Origin: Bacteroides sp.
GTDB lineage: Bacteria > Bacteroidota > Bacteroidia > Bacteroidales > P3
DNA: 64,000 nucleotides
Assembly (NCBI GenBank): GCA_023662825.1
Contig: JAMPIH010000009.1
Span: 1 to 64,000, forward strand
Direction: 5' to 3'
Each line of letters begins with the position of its first letter. Within the stretch, counting starts at the first letter, position 1. The notes beneath the pieces are model-generated. The model had not been told where the DNA came from. It was given only the letters and a program-made list of their open reading frames with translations, and did not search any database. This document shows positions 28,568 to 38,258 of the stretch, piece after piece. The translations under genes and the position numbers were made by a program.

Positions 28568-29227
28568 ATGGAAATAAAACTTTTAGAGGCACGCAATTCC
28601 TGGTTCTTGCGTTTCATGTCGGAACTCCGCGACCGGGAAATACAGCGCGACCCCATGCGGTTCCGCGAGAACCTTCGCCGTATCGGACAGATTTTCGCCT
28701 ACGAGATCAGCAAGGAACTTTCGTATCAGTTGCAGACGGTGCAGACCCCCTTGGGCGAGAAAGCCATGAACCTGCCGGTCGAAGACCCGGTGATCGCCAG
28801 TATCCTGCGCGCCGGTCTGCCCCTGCACGAAGGCTTCCTCTCGTTTTTTGACCGCGCCGGCAACGCCTTTATCTCCGCCTACCGCAAGCACGACGAAACG
28901 GGCGCGTTCCAAATCAAGATGGACTACGTTTCCTGTCCCGACCTGCAAGACAGGACCCTGATCCTGTGCGACCCCATGCTGGCCACCGGCTCCTCGATGG
29001 CCATCTGCCACCGGGCCTTGCTGGAATACGGCCAGCCCCGGCATACGCATCTGGTGTCGGTGATCGCCGCCCAGGAAGGCATCGACTACCTGCAGAAACA
29101 GATTCCCTCCGACAACTGCACCCTTTGGGTCGGTTCGGTCGATGAAGAATTGACCGCCCAGTCTTACATCGTGCCCGGTCTGGGCGACGCAGGTGACCTG
29201 GCCTTCGGTTGCAAGCTTCAAAATTAG
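28568..29227 (+). CDS. upp: Uracil phosphoribosyltransferase
   Basis: Salvages uracil to UMP using PRPP. The 219-residue protein carries the UPRT signatures: PVEDPVIASILRAGLPLHEG, the PRPP loop ILCDPMLATGSSM, and the uracil-binding C-terminal IVPGLGDAGDLAFGC. Start ATG at 28568 (MEIKLLEARNSW) is set by the promoter box just upstream. The CNNM/CBS membrane protein gene starts 12 bases after the stop and is probably co-transcribed. Confidence 0.95.
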   Translation: MEIKLLEARNSWFLRFMSELRDREIQRDPMRFRENLRRIGQIFAYEISKELSYQLQTVQTPLGEKAMNLPVEDPVIASILRAGLPLHEGFLSFFDRAGNAFISAYRKHDETGAFQIKMDYVSCPDLQDRTLILCDPMLATGSSMAICHRALLEYGQPRHTHLVSVIAAQEGIDYLQKQIPSDNCTLWVGSVDEELTAQSYIVPGLGDAGDLAFGCKLQN

Positions 29228-29239
29228 TTCAGGCGAGCC

Positions 29240-30391
29240 ATGTTCCTGCTGATACTCTATCTGCTTTTGGCACTCTGCGTGTCGTTCGTGTGTTCGGTGT
29301 TGGAAGCCGTGCTGCTCTCCACGCCCCTTTCCTATATTGAGGTTATCAAGGGGAGGGTACGGATGGCGGCTGCCAAAGATGGCATTACCCGCCCGTTGCA
29401 CAGAAAATTGCATTCGGCCTTGATTTTTGTCAATATCAAAGAGAATATCGATCGTTCGCTTTCCTCCATCCTTTCGCTCAACACGGTGGCGCATACCATC
29501 GGAGCCGCCGGTGTTGGGGCGCAGAGTGCCAAGATTTTCGGTAATGCATACGTTGGCATCACTTCAGTTATCCTGACATTCGTGATATTGGTGTTTTCGG
29601 AAATATTCCCTAAAAGTCTGGGGACACGCTATTGGCGTGGTCTTTGTTTGCCTTCGGGACGCATCATCCGTGTACTGGTATGGATTTGTTATCCGCTGGT
29701 GATTCTTTCTGAGGGCATTTCCTGGCTGGTTACGCGCGGCAAGAAGGATCCGGGCGTGAGCCGCGAGGAAGTGTCGGCCCTGGTGAACATCGGTTCCAAG
29801 GAAGGCATCTTTACCCAGGAAGAAATCCACGGCCTGCGTAGCATGCTCGACTTGCGCAACCTGCGCGTGCGTGACATCATGACCCCGCGCATGGTGGCCG
29901 TCACCGCCTGCGAGGAAATGACCCTGGGCGAGTTCTATCGCGAGAAGAACTACCTTAAGTTTTCGCGAATTCCGGTGTATGAGGAAGAGAATCCCGACAA
30001 GATCACCGGGTTCGTGCTGCTCAAGCACGTGTTCGAACAGTTGGCCGCCGACCGTTTCGACCTTAAGCTCAAATCGATAAAACGCCCCATTTTCGTGGCC
30101 GTGGAAAGCCAGAAACTGCTCTCGCTCTGGAACCGCATGCAGCAGATACCCAACGAAGAGGACGGGGAGCAGCGTTCGGGCCGCAAGAAACGCGAGCAGA
30201 TTGCCATGGTGGTGGATGAATACGGCAGTTTCGTGGGCATCGTTACCGTGGAAGACATGGTGGAGACGATGCTCGGCATGGAAATCGTCGATGAGAAAGA
30301 CACGATTACCGACATGCAGCAATACGCGCGCCAGAAGTGGGTTTCCTCGCGGGCATACCACCGCATCGATCAGGAAGACGACGGAAAATAA
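29240..30391 (+). CDS. CNNM (DUF21) and CBS domain membrane protein
   Basis: The 383-residue protein has a DUF21/CNNM membrane domain (three to four helices over about 1-165, with IFPKSLGTRYW near the end of the third) followed by two CBS repeats (about 205-265, with MTPRMVAVTA, and 275-345, with AMVVDEYGSFVGIVTVEDMV). Relatives such as CorB/CorC and YhdP are linked to magnesium or cobalt efflux; older annotations call them hemolysins. The usual C-terminal CorC_HlyC domain is absent, as the protein ends ~40 residues after the second CBS. It is convergent with panC. Confidence 0.87.
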   Translation: MFLLILYLLLALCVSFVCSVLEAVLLSTPLSYIEVIKGRVRMAAAKDGITRPLHRKLHSALIFVNIKENIDRSLSSILSLNTVAHTIGAAGVGAQSAKIFGNAYVGITSVILTFVILVFSEIFPKSLGTRYWRGLCLPSGRIIRVLVWICYPLVILSEGISWLVTRGKKDPGVSREEVSALVNIGSKEGIFTQEEIHGLRSMLDLRNLRVRDIMTPRMVAVTACEEMTLGEFYREKNYLKFSRIPVYEEENPDKITGFVLLKHVFEQLAADRFDLKLKSIKRPIFVAVESQKLLSLWNRMQQIPNEEDGEQRSGRKKREQIAMVVDEYGSFVGIVTVEDMVETMLGMEIVDEKDTITDMQQYARQKWVSSRAYHRIDQEDDGK

Positions 30392-30403
30392 ATCTTGAGC
30401 CGC

Positions 30404-31240
30404 TTAGTAGCGGATATTGTCGATCAGCCTTACCTTGCCCATCCATACCACGATAAAGCCCACGTTGCCTTGGGCGGGCTCGTCGTCGGGCACCGTCTGC
30501 AGGCTGTCGGGACGGGCAATCTCGAAGTATTCCAGTTTCATTTCGGGCACGGCGGCGATTTGGGCGCACACGAAATCTTTCACATCCTTGCAGGATTTCT
30601 CCGCCATTTCCTTGCTCTTCTTCAAGGTTGCGTAGATTTTGGGCGCCAGGGCACGGTGTTCAGGCGTGAGCAGAGCGTTGCGGCTGCTTTGCGCCAGACC
30701 GTCTTCGTATCGCTTTATGGGGCAGGGCACGATCTGTGTCTTGATGCCCATCTGCCGCACCAAATCCTGGATCACCGCCACCTGCTGGAAGTCTTTCTCG
30801 CCGAAATAGGCCCGGGTGGGGTTCACCAGTTCGAACAGCAGGCCCACCACCACGCCCACGCCCTTGAAGTGGCCGGGACGCTGCGCGCCTTCCATCACCG
30901 TTTCGAGCGAACCGAACGAATACGACTTCAGCGGTTCGCCTTCGGGATACATCTCCTCTACGGAGGGCGCGAACACGATGTCGCAGCCGTTGGCCTCGAG
31001 CAGTTTGCGGTCGGCCTCGAAATCGCGCGGATAATTCCTGAGGTCTTCGGGATTGTTGAACTGTATGGGGTTAACGAACACGCTGGCCACGAACACATCG
31101 TTCTCGGCGCGGGCACGCTTGAAGAGCGAGGCATGGCCTTCGTGCAGGGCACCCATCGTGGGCACGAGCCCTATCGAGGCATCTTTCGGGCAAGCGGCCA
31201 AGGCTTGTGCGAGTTCTTTCCTGGTTTTGCAGACAATCAT
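30404..31240 (-). CDS. panC: Pantothenate synthetase
   Basis: Joins pantoate and beta-alanine with ATP to make pantothenate for coenzyme A. The 278-residue protein has the HIGH-like motif PTMGALHEGHASL (~28-40), FVNPIQFNNPEDLRNYPRD, GHFKGVGVVV, and the KMSKS-equivalent SSRNALLT near 190. It lies 4 bases after radA on the same strand, forming folE-radA-panC. PanB/PanD were not seen in the window. Confidence 0.95.
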   Translation of the reverse strand: MIVCKTRKELAQALAACPKDASIGLVPTMGALHEGHASLFKRARAENDVFVASVFVNPIQFNNPEDLRNYPRDFEADRKLLEANGCDIVFAPSVEEMYPEGEPLKSYSFGSLETVMEGAQRPGHFKGVGVVVGLLFELVNPTRAYFGEKDFQQVAVIQDLVRQMGIKTQIVPCPIKRYEDGLAQSSRNALLTPEHRALAPKIYATLKKSKEMAEKSCKDVKDFVCAQIAAVPEMKLEYFEIARPDSLQTVPDDEPAQGNVGFIVVWMGKVRLIDNIRY

Positions 31241-31244
31241 GATT

Positions 31245-32651
31245 TTACGCTTGCGCGCGGTTTGGTTTGGAAATTTCTTGAAAAAGTTCGAACAGGGTGG
31301 ATACCGGCACGATTTTCTTCTGATACTTCGGTTCCAGTCCCTTCAATCCGTATTTGGAAACAAAAATGCGTTCGAATCCCAATTTCTCGGCTTCGGCCAG
31401 GCGTTGGTCGAGCCGGCTTACGGGGCGGATCTCGCCGGTAAGCCCCACTTCGGCGGCAAAGCAATACTTGGGGTCGAGCGGAATATCCTGGCCGGAACTC
31501 AGCACGGCGGCGATCACGGCCAGGTCTATGGCCGGGTCATCCACCCGCAGCCCCCCGGCGATGTTCAGGAACACGTCCTTTTGGTTGAGCCGCGCCCCGC
31601 AACGTTTTTCGAGCACCGCCAGCAGCATGTTGAGCCGCCGCAGGTCGAAGCCGGTGGCCGAACGCTGGGGCACGGTGTAGGCGGTGGGGCTCACCAAGGC
31701 CTGCACCTCCACCATAATGGGGCGTAAGCCCTCCAGGGTGGCGGCGATGGCCGTGCCGCTCAGCTGTTCCTCGCGTTGCGAGAGCAGTATTTCGGAGGGG
31801 TTCTCCACCTCACGCAGGCCGTTGCCCTGCATCTCGTAGATGCCTATCTCGTTGGTGCTGCCGAATCGGTTCTTTACCGAGCGCAGGATGCGGTAGCCGT
31901 AGTTGCGGTCGCCCTCGAAATGCAGCACGGTATCCACGATATGTTCCAGAATCTTGGGGCCGGCCAGGTTGCCGTCTTTGGTGATGTGCCCGATAACGAA
32001 CACGCTTACGCCCGATTCCTTGGCGTAACGCTGCAGCTGGGCGGCGCATTCCTTTATCTGCGAGATGCTGCCCGCCGAGGCGTCCACTGCCGAGGAACAG
32101 AGGGTCTGAATGGAGTCGGCCACGAGGATGTCGGGCTGAATTTCGGCGGCCTGGGTGAATATGTCGTCGAGATTGGTTTCGGTAAGGATAAAGCAGTTGT
32201 TGGGCGTAAGCCCCAGGCGTTCGGCACGCATCTTGAGCTGCTGTCCGCTTTCCTCTCCGCTTACGTACAGTATTTTTTGCTCGCCCGGAATCTGCAGCGC
32301 CACCTGCAGCATCAGCGTCGATTTGCCGATGCCGGGTTCGCCGCCTATCAGCACGAACGAGCCGGGAACCAGCCCGCCGCCCAACACGCGGTTCAGCTCA
32401 CGGTTGCCTGTATCCAGCCGTGTCAGGGCATGGCTTTCGATGTCGCGGATCAGGGCGGGCCTGCTCTTGCCCGCCGCCGGCAGCAGGGAACGGTCTTTTT
32501 TCCAGGCCTGTTGTTGGGAAGGGCGTTCGATCACCTCTTCGGTGTAGGTGTTCCATTCGCCGCAGGAAGGGCAGCGTCCCACCCATTTGGGCGACTGCGC
32601 CCCGCAGTTGGAGCAGAAGAAGGCGGTCTTGATTTTGGCGGTCTTTGCCAT
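31245..32651 (-). CDS. radA: DNA repair protein RadA/Sms
   Basis: RecA-like ATPase that promotes branch migration in recombination. From ATG at 32651 the protein is 468 residues. It starts with a four-cysteine zinc finger (FFCSNCGAQ ... GRCPSCGEW), then Walker A GGEPGIGKST, the RadA signature VKNRFGSTNEIG, and a C-terminal Lon-protease-like domain (GGLRVDDPAIDLAVIAAVLS). The open frame extends to 33005, but that part is antisense-type sequence within folE, so the internal ATG is chosen. It is 11 bases downstream of folE. Confidence 0.95.
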   Translation of the reverse strand: MAKTAKIKTAFFCSNCGAQSPKWVGRCPSCGEWNTYTEEVIERPSQQQAWKKDRSLLPAAGKSRPALIRDIESHALTRLDTGNRELNRVLGGGLVPGSFVLIGGEPGIGKSTLMLQVALQIPGEQKILYVSGEESGQQLKMRAERLGLTPNNCFILTETNLDDIFTQAAEIQPDILVADSIQTLCSSAVDASAGSISQIKECAAQLQRYAKESGVSVFVIGHITKDGNLAGPKILEHIVDTVLHFEGDRNYGYRILRSVKNRFGSTNEIGIYEMQGNGLREVENPSEILLSQREEQLSGTAIAATLEGLRPIMVEVQALVSPTAYTVPQRSATGFDLRRLNMLLAVLEKRCGARLNQKDVFLNIAGGLRVDDPAIDLAVIAAVLSSGQDIPLDPKYCFAAEVGLTGEIRPVSRLDQRLAEAEKLGFERIFVSKYGLKGLEPKYQKKIVPVSTLFELFQEISKPNRAQA

Positions 32652-32662
32652 GCTTGCGTGCC

Positions 32663-33268
32663 TTATTTGAGGTCGCTGCCGATAAGCCGCAGGAACTCCA
32701 TGCGGGTCTTGGAGTCGCTCAGGAACCCGCCCGTGAAGTCGGAGGTGGTGGTTACCGAGTTCTGCTTCTGCACCCCGCGCATCGACATGCACAGGTGCTG
32801 GGCCTCGATCACCACGGCCACGCCCAGGGGATTGAGCGCGTTCTGAATGCACTCCTTGATCTGGGTGGTGAGCCTTTCCTGAACCTGCAGGCGGCGGGCG
32901 AACACTTCCACGATGCGGGGAATCTTGCTCAGCCCCACGATGTGGCCGTTGGGAATGTAGGCCACGTGCGCCTTGCCGAAGAACGGCAGCATGTGGTGTT
33001 CGCAAAGCGAGTAGATCTCGATGTCCTTTACGATAACCATCTGCTTGTAGTCTTCCTTGAACATGGCGCTCTTGAGAATCGCCTCCGGATCCTGTCCGTA
33101 GCCCTGTGTAAGGAACTGCATGGCCTTGGCCACGCGGGTGGGGGTGGCCAGCAGGCCTTCGCGGGCAGAATCCTCACCTAACAGGTCGAGGATGGCCTTG
33201 TAATGTCCGGCCAGTTTTTCGGTAAGTTCAACCGGATAAAGGTCTTCTTTCTTATATCCCTTGTTCAT
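32663..33268 (-). CDS. folE: GTP cyclohydrolase I
   Basis: First enzyme of folate (and pterin) synthesis, making dihydroneopterin triphosphate from GTP. The 201-residue protein has the zinc ligands in [10 protein letters not shown] and in the C-terminal CMSMRGVQ, and the substrate motifs [20 protein letters not shown] and [12 protein letters not shown]-like [13 protein letters not shown]. It is the first gene of folE-radA-panC. Confidence 0.96.
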   Translation of the reverse strand: MNKGYKKEDLYPVELTEKLAGHYKAILDLLGEDSAREGLLATPTRVAKAMQFLTQGYGQDPEAILKSAMFKEDYKQMVIVKDIEIYSLCEHHMLPFFGKAHVAYIPNGHIVGLSKIPRIVEVFARRLQVQERLTTQIKECIQNALNPLGVAVVIEAQHLCMSMRGVQKQNSVTTTSDFTGGFLSDSKTRMEFLRLIGSDLK

Positions 33269-33302
33269 CTCTTTAACGTATGAACCGCTTTGAAACGGGC
33301 TG

Positions 33303-33310
33303 CAAAGGTA
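33303..33310 (-). promoter_or_regulatory. folE -7 box TACCTTTG
   Basis: Perfect TAnnTTTG on the minus strand, 34 bases before the folE start. It faces away from the rpsO promoter about 60 bases to the right. Confidence 0.78.
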
Positions 33311-33347
33311 TATTTTTTGACCTATCTATGAAAATGTATCTCTTGGG

Positions 33348-33379
33348 TTTGCGTAAGTAAAAATATTAACGTACCTTTG
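33348..33379 (+). promoter_or_regulatory. rpsO promoter (TTTG and TACCTTTG)
   Basis: TACCTTTG at 33372-33379 with a TTTG about 20 bases upstream (in GGGTTTGCG) forms a near-consensus Bacteroidota promoter. The leader to the rpsO ATG at 33412 is about 30 bases. Confidence 0.8.
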
Positions 33380-33411
33380 CGCTCCCAAATTGATTAAGGA
33401 GAAGTAGCGAT

Positions 33412-33681
33412 ATGTACTTGACAGCAGAAAGAAAACAGGAAATTTTCAAGACCCACGGCGGTTCAGAAAAGAACACGGGCAGCGCAGAAAGCCAAATCGC
33501 CTTGTTCACGGAAAGGATTCTTCACCTCTCCGAACACGTTAAGGCGAACAAACACGACCAGTTTACCCAGCGTTCGTTGGTTCGTCTGGTAGGTAAACGC
33601 CGCAAGATGCTCGATTATCTCAAGGAAAGGGATATCGAACGCTACCGTGCGATTCTTCAGAAACTGAAACTCCGTAAGTAA
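33412..33681 (+). CDS. rpsO: 30S ribosomal protein S15
   Basis: Primary 16S rRNA-binding protein of the small subunit. The 89-residue protein is full length and shows the family pattern: GSAESQIALFTERILHLSEH, then HDQFTQRSLVRLVGKRRKML and DYLKERDIERYRAILQKL. It has its own promoter and a strong terminator and is followed by pnp, the order found in many bacteria. Confidence 0.97.
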   Translation: MYLTAERKQEIFKTHGGSEKNTGSAESQIALFTERILHLSEHVKANKHDQFTQRSLVRLVGKRRKMLDYLKERDIERYRAILQKLKLRK

Positions 33682-33708
33682 GATAGAGCTTCGGATGGCT
33701 CGGAACGC

Positions 33709-33748
33709 AAGAAGGCAATTATGTTATGTAATTGCCTTCTTGTTTTTA
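33709..33748. terminator. Terminator after rpsO
   Basis: Arms AAGAAGGCAATTA and TAATTGCCTTCTT around TGTTATG, followed by GTTTTT. On the minus strand the sequence also ends with a T-rich flank, so it could serve a former gene on the other strand. Confidence 0.92.
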
Positions 33749-33900
33749 TACCGGTCGGAGAAGTCTTGGCAAAGCCCGATGCTATGTCCAAGATAATCTT
33801 TTGTATAGCCGGTCCGTTCTTTGGAGAAATAGAAAATCAAGTTATAAAAATGCGCCTCGGCGAAGAATCGGTGCAACCGGGCTTCGGCCTCTGAACATCG
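33724..33900 (-). pseudogene. Possible 3' remnant of a minus-strand gene
   Basis: Between rpsO and pnp the minus strand encodes about 58 residues with protein-like character ([20 protein letters not shown] then GYTKDYLGHSIGLC), ending in a TAA within the loop of the rpsO terminator. Codon choice resembles genuine genes here. No start or upstream domain remains, because the frame runs into pnp. I do not recognise the family. It may be chance. Confidence 0.3.
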
Positions 33901-33940
33901 GGAAAAAGATTCGCTTAAACGAGGCAAGAAACTCAATGTT

Positions 33941-36226
33941 ATGGTATTAGGTACACAAAAAAAATTCAACCTGCCCGACGGTCGGGAGGTGATTGTGGAA
34001 ACTGGCAAACTTGCCAAGCAGGCCGATGGTTCGGCAGTGATCAAATGCGGCGACACCGTGATTCTGGCTACGGTGTGCAGCAAAACCGAAGTGGGCGAGA
34101 ATGTCGATTTCATGCCGCTTACGGTAGATTATCAAGAAAAATACGCTTCCGTGGGACGTTTCCCCGGCGGTTTCTTCAAGCGCGAGGCCCGTCTCTCGGA
34201 ATATGAGATTCTGATTTCCCGTTTGATCGACAGGGCCTTGCGTCCCCTTTTCCCCGACAACTACCATGCCGACACCCAGGTGTTGGTTTACCTGATTTCG
34301 GGCGACCGCAACAACCTGCCCGACGCGTTCGCCGCCTTGGCCGCCTCCACCGCGCTCACCATTTCCGACATTCCGTTCAACGGTCCTATCTCGGAAGTGC
34401 GCGTGGCCCGCGTGAACGGCCAGTTCGTGATCAACCCCAGCGTGGCCCAGATGGAACAGGCCGACCTTGAACTGATGGTGGGTGCCACGATCGACGACAT
34501 CTCGATGGTGGAAGGCGAAATGAAGGAAGTGAGCGAGGAAGTGATGATCGAGGCGCTCAAGGCCGCCCACGAAGCCATCAAGGTTCAGTGTCAGATGCAG
34601 ATCGACCTGGCCAAGGAAGTGGGCAAGCCCAAACGCGAATACTGCCACGAAGTAAACGACGAAGCCCTCAAGGCGCTGGTTCGCGAAAAGTGCTACCAGA
34701 AGTGCTACGACTGCGCCCGCGAATGCGTGGCCGACAAGAAGCTGCGCGCCGCCAAGATCGATGCCATCAAGAAGGCCTTCATCGAAGAAAACTTTACGCC
34801 CGAGACCCTGGCCGGCAAGGAATTCATGATTTCGCGCTACTTCCACGATGTACACCGCGATGCGGTGCGCGACATGATCCTCAAGGAAAGGATCCGTCTG
34901 GACGGCCGCGGCCTGGAAGACATCCGCCCCATCTGGTGCGAAGTGGACGTGTTGCCCGGCCCTCACGGTTCCTCCATCTTTACCCGCGGCGAAACCCAGT
35001 CGTTGAGCACGGTTACCCTCGGTTCCAAGTTGGATGAACAGACCATCGACGGCGCCATTGTGGAAGGCAAGAACAACTTCCTGCTGCACTATAACTTCCC
35101 TCCCTTCGCCACGGGCGAAGTGAAGCCGGTGCGCGGCACGGGACGCCGCGAAATCGGTCACGGAAACCTGGCCATGCGCGCCCTCAAGCAGGTGCTGCCC
35201 ACGGGCGAGGCCAATCCCTACACGATCCGCGTGGTTTCCGATATCCTCGAATCCAACGGTTCTTCTTCGATGGCCACCGTTTGCGCCGGCTGTCTGGCGT
35301 TGATGGATGCCGGTGTGAAGATCAGCAAGCCCGTGAGCGGTATCGCCATGGGTCTGATCACCGACCCCAAGACCGGTTCCTATGCCGTTCTGTCCGATAT
35401 TCTGGGTGATGAAGACCACCTGGGCGATATGGACTTCAAGGTATGCGGTACGCCCGATGGCATCACCGCCTGCCAGATGGATATAAAGATCGACGGCCTT
35501 TCCTACGAGATTCTCGGCAAGGCCCTGGCGCAGGCTCACCGCGGCCGTGCCCATATCCTGGGCAAGATGCTTGAAGTGATGCCCCAGCCGCGCGAAGACT
35601 ACAAGCCCCACGCCCCGCGCATCGTTCAGATCCGCATTCCTCGCGAGTTCATCGGTGCCGTTATCGGAACGGGAGGCAAGGTCATTCAGGAAATGCAGCG
35701 CGAGACCGGATGCGACATCTCCATCGAGGAAGTGGGCGAATTCGGCATCGTGGATATCGCCGGCAGCAACAAGGAAGGCATGGACATGGCCTTGGCCCGT
35801 ATCCACGCCCTTACCGCCGTTCCCGAAGTGGGCGAGGTTTACGACGGTACGGTACGTTCGATCCAGCCTTTCGGTGCGTTCGTTGAGATCCTGCCCGGCA
35901 AGGACGGTCTGCTCCACGTTTCCGAAATCAGCTGGAACCGTGTGGAACGCGTGGAAGACGTATTGCACGAAGGCGACAAGGTGCGCGTTCAGCTTATCGA
36001 GGTGGATGCCCGCACGGGCAAGCTCCGTTTGAGCCGCCGCGTGCTCGAACCCAAACCGGAAGGCTACGTGGAACCCCGTCGCGAACCGCGCGAACCCCGT
36101 GGCGAACGCCGCGGAGGTTTCGAACGTCACGACCGCATGGAACGTCCCCGTCCGGAAAACCGTTTGAGCGCGCCCAAACTGCGCAACAACAACGAAGGTT
36201 TCCATCCTTCCGACGACATGATGTAG
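33941..36226 (+). CDS. pnp: Polyribonucleotide nucleotidyltransferase
   Basis: PNPase degrades RNA 3' to 5' using phosphate. The 761-residue protein has two RNase PH cores (about 5-230, with [20 protein letters not shown]; and about 320-540, with [17 protein letters not shown] and [17 protein letters not shown]), a KH domain (~565-620, [18 protein letters not shown]), and an S1 domain (~630-700, [20 protein letters not shown]). The ~50-residue tail is rich in Arg, Gly, Glu and Pro ([17 protein letters not shown]), an RGG-like RNA-binding extension. ATG 33941 is used; no clear TAnnTTTG box was found in the 190 bases upstream. Confidence 0.97.
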   Translation: MVLGTQKKFNLPDGREVIVETGKLAKQADGSAVIKCGDTVILATVCSKTEVGENVDFMPLTVDYQEKYASVGRFPGGFFKREARLSEYEILISRLIDRALRPLFPDNYHADTQVLVYLISGDRNNLPDAFAALAASTALTISDIPFNGPISEVRVARVNGQFVINPSVAQMEQADLELMVGATIDDISMVEGEMKEVSEEVMIEALKAAHEAIKVQCQMQIDLAKEVGKPKREYCHEVNDEALKALVREKCYQKCYDCARECVADKKLRAAKIDAIKKAFIEENFTPETLAGKEFMISRYFHDVHRDAVRDMILKERIRLDGRGLEDIRPIWCEVDVLPGPHGSSIFTRGETQSLSTVTLGSKLDEQTIDGAIVEGKNNFLLHYNFPPFATGEVKPVRGTGRREIGHGNLAMRALKQVLPTGEANPYTIRVVSDILESNGSSSMATVCAGCLALMDAGVKISKPVSGIAMGLITDPKTGSYAVLSDILGDEDHLGDMDFKVCGTPDGITACQMDIKIDGLSYEILGKALAQAHRGRAHILGKMLEVMPQPREDYKPHAPRIVQIRIPREFIGAVIGTGGKVIQEMQRETGCDISIEEVGEFGIVDIAGSNKEGMDMALARIHALTAVPEVGEVYDGTVRSIQPFGAFVEILPGKDGLLHVSEISWNRVERVEDVLHEGDKVRVQLIEVDARTGKLRLSRRVLEPKPEGYVEPRREPREPRGERRGGFERHDRMERPRPENRLSAPKLRNNNEGFHPSDDMM

Positions 36227-36246
36227 GATGAGTTATCCGATAATGG

Positions 36247-36276
36247 AAAGGGCGATGATTTTATCATCGCCCTTTT
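36247..36276. terminator. Terminator between pnp and the methyltransferase gene
   Basis: AAAGGGCGATGA and TCATCGCCCTTTT arms around TTTTA, lying between the convergent genes; likely active for pnp and plausible for the opposite strand. Confidence 0.9.
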
Positions 36277-36296
36277 GACGTTATAGATAGGTGGTT

Positions 36297-37421
36297 TTAA
36301 AAATTGCGATCCAAAGCAACCTTTAGTGAATCTATGGGGGGGTGTATAGGGCGACTTCGTAGATATGCTGGAATAGATTCAATACATTCAATATTAAGGT
36401 TGATAAATTGATAGTTTTCTTCATTGCTGAAGAGATTGGAAGAAAATCTTTTTTTGACGGTTTTTATGGCAATTTCTGAATTATCGACACCAATCCAGTG
36501 TCTATTGCAAAGGTTTGCGGCTTGCAATGTGGCCCCTGAACCACAGAAGCAGTCCATGACAAGAGAATTATCATTGGAGGATGCCTCAATGATGAATTTG
36601 AGCATGTCCAAGTTTTTTTCTGTGGGATATGATGGATAAGCAGGGTCTTTGAAATCCCAAATATCTTGAGCCTTTTTGGTTAGATGTTCATCTGCATAGT
36701 TAATCTTTCGTGGATTTCCAGAGGACGACCATTCAATCAATCCTTCCGCATCAAGTCGTTCCAATTCCTCAACGGAACATCTCCAATGTCGCCCTTTGGG
36801 AGGAAGTATTCCTTTGAAAGGTTTTGAGGTGTCTCCGTTTCTGGTTTCTCCAGGAGCATGAATGGGTACAGTTGTATATCGTCGCCCCATAGCATCGACT
36901 TTTGCATATAACCGTATGATATCATCTTCTGAAGATTTAACACGGGGGCTATTCCAAATTGGATTGCAACCTTTCGTATAGAACAGAATCATATCTTTTA
37001 TGTTTCCGTAGCCAATACGTTCAAAATTTTTGGGATTACATTTGATTCGAGTAATATCGTTTCGGAAATTTTCAATTCCGAAAATTGAATCTAACATCAC
37101 CTTTACATAATGCCCTATTTTATAGTCGATATGTAGATAGAAGGAGCCTTTTTCAGAAAGCAGTTCATGAATTAATATTACTCTTTCTTTTAAGAAGGCT
37201 AAGAACGATTCACCTCGTAACGTATCTTCGTATGCCGTTTGGGAATCCTTAGACTTACTAATGGTTGAAACTCTTCCGTTGTTGTCAATGGAAAATGTCC
37301 CTCCTGTGGCAAACGGAGGGTCAATGTAAACTAAATCAATTTTCCCTCTATAGCCATGCTCCAATAACCATTGCAAGGCGTGGATATTATCTCCTTGGAT
37401 TAAAAGATTCTTTTTTAACAT
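36297..37421 (-). CDS. Type II DNA methyltransferase (DNA adenine/cytosine-N4)
   Basis: The 374-residue protein has motif IV IDPPF (Asp34-Phe37) near the N-terminus and the SAM-binding motif DCFCGSGATLQAANLCNRHW near 285-305. Motif IV before motif I defines the beta class of amino-methyltransferases. The central region (~130-260) would be the target recognition domain. It sits 10 bases after a PD-(D/E)xK endonuclease gene, so the two form a type II restriction-modification pair. The recognition sequence cannot be inferred. Base composition is AT-richer than flanking genes, a sign of transfer. Confidence 0.88.
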   Translation of the reverse strand: MLKKNLLIQGDNIHALQWLLEHGYRGKIDLVYIDPPFATGGTFSIDNNGRVSTISKSKDSQTAYEDTLRGESFLAFLKERVILIHELLSEKGSFYLHIDYKIGHYVKVMLDSIFGIENFRNDITRIKCNPKNFERIGYGNIKDMILFYTKGCNPIWNSPRVKSSEDDIIRLYAKVDAMGRRYTTVPIHAPGETRNGDTSKPFKGILPPKGRHWRCSVEELERLDAEGLIEWSSSGNPRKINYADEHLTKKAQDIWDFKDPAYPSYPTEKNLDMLKFIIEASSNDNSLVMDCFCGSGATLQAANLCNRHWIGVDNSEIAIKTVKKRFSSNLFSNEENYQFINLNIECIESIPAYLRSRPIHPPIDSLKVALDRNF

Positions 37422-37431
37422 AGCAAGGTTT

Positions 37432-38214
37432 TTATAGAGAATACAAATAATCCCTGAGTAATAAGGCGCTCATGACGGGAATATCTTGTGAAGTTATGGT
37501 AGTGTACATTTTCTTTTTACTGGGAATATATAACACGCCATCAAGAATAGCAATACAGGTTACGTCACTACGAGAAGATGATTTGATAGATGTCTTTGCA
37601 TCTAAGAATTGGTCGTTTTGGTGGCCTCCTTCAGCAGAAATGAATTTTGCTTCGCCAATAATATAATGACCGTTGAATCGTGCTAGTAAGTCAATTCCTT
37701 TATCTTCTCTCGTAAATCCAAGGTTCTTTTGGGCAAATTCCTTTAGTTGGGCATCCGTTCCTCTAAGAATTGCATTATCCTTGCTATTGGAAAATTCACT
37801 TTCGCAGACGGGATATACACCTAGTGTTCCTTGTTCTATCCAATTTCTGAATAGTGGTCCCATTTGTCTATTAGTTTCTTTTGGCTGGGTACACTTTTCA
37901 TAGAGTTTGTCCAAGCGAAGTTCACGGATTCTGCCACAAATTCGGTTGATTGTATGAGGATTCCTCTCTATGGCACTTGGGTCGAGTCTAAAATAAGGAA
38001 CATAACCATCTTTAATTGGAAATAATTCTAATTTGAGCAATGCCTTGAAGAGTTCTTTATTGTCATCTTGATGATAGCATTGTTCAATCCGATTCCAAAC
38101 ATCTTGATCTATCGTGCGTATGGAATCTGGAGCAAGGGGATAAACGGAGAAGAGCAAATCCAGGTAATTCCTTTGGTTGGCCAGTTCTATACTCTGTTGA
38201 GTGAAAATGTTCAT
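37432..38214 (-). CDS. Probable type II restriction endonuclease
   Basis: A 260-residue protein directly upstream of the methyltransferase. It has a PD-(D/E)xK-like core: Asp175 in DKGIDLLARF and, after NGHYII, Glu188-Ala-Lys190 in GEAKF, matching D-X(12)-E-X-K. The N-terminal ~130 residues are alpha-helical and could carry DNA recognition. I do not recognise the specific family. Pairing and order (endonuclease then methyltransferase) support the restriction role, although the catalytic residues are by eye only. Confidence 0.75.
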   Translation of the reverse strand: MNIFTQQSIELANQRNYLDLLFSVYPLAPDSIRTIDQDVWNRIEQCYHQDDNKELFKALLKLELFPIKDGYVPYFRLDPSAIERNPHTINRICGRIRELRLDKLYEKCTQPKETNRQMGPLFRNWIEQGTLGVYPVCESEFSNSKDNAILRGTDAQLKEFAQKNLGFTREDKGIDLLARFNGHYIIGEAKFISAEGGHQNDQFLDAKTSIKSSSRSDVTCIAILDGVLYIPSKKKMYTTITSQDIPVMSALLLRDYLYSL

Positions 38215-38233
38215 ATTGAAAATTGTATATGTA

Positions 38234-38241
38234 CAAATGTA
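38234..38241 (-). promoter_or_regulatory. Endonuclease -7 box TACATTTG within an inverted repeat
   Basis: TACATTTG on the minus strand, 19 bases before the endonuclease ATG. It lies inside GTACA-AA-TGTAC, so the promoter box itself is dyad-symmetric. A repressor site is possible, but no controller gene is adjacent. Confidence 0.6.
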
Positions 38242-38258
38242 CGTATTTATTTTTTAAA

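Noticed and set aside
32652-33005. N-terminal 118-residue extension of radA
   Set aside because: Overlaps folE in another frame; the zinc finger MAKTAKIKTAFFCSNC is the known N-terminus of RadA.
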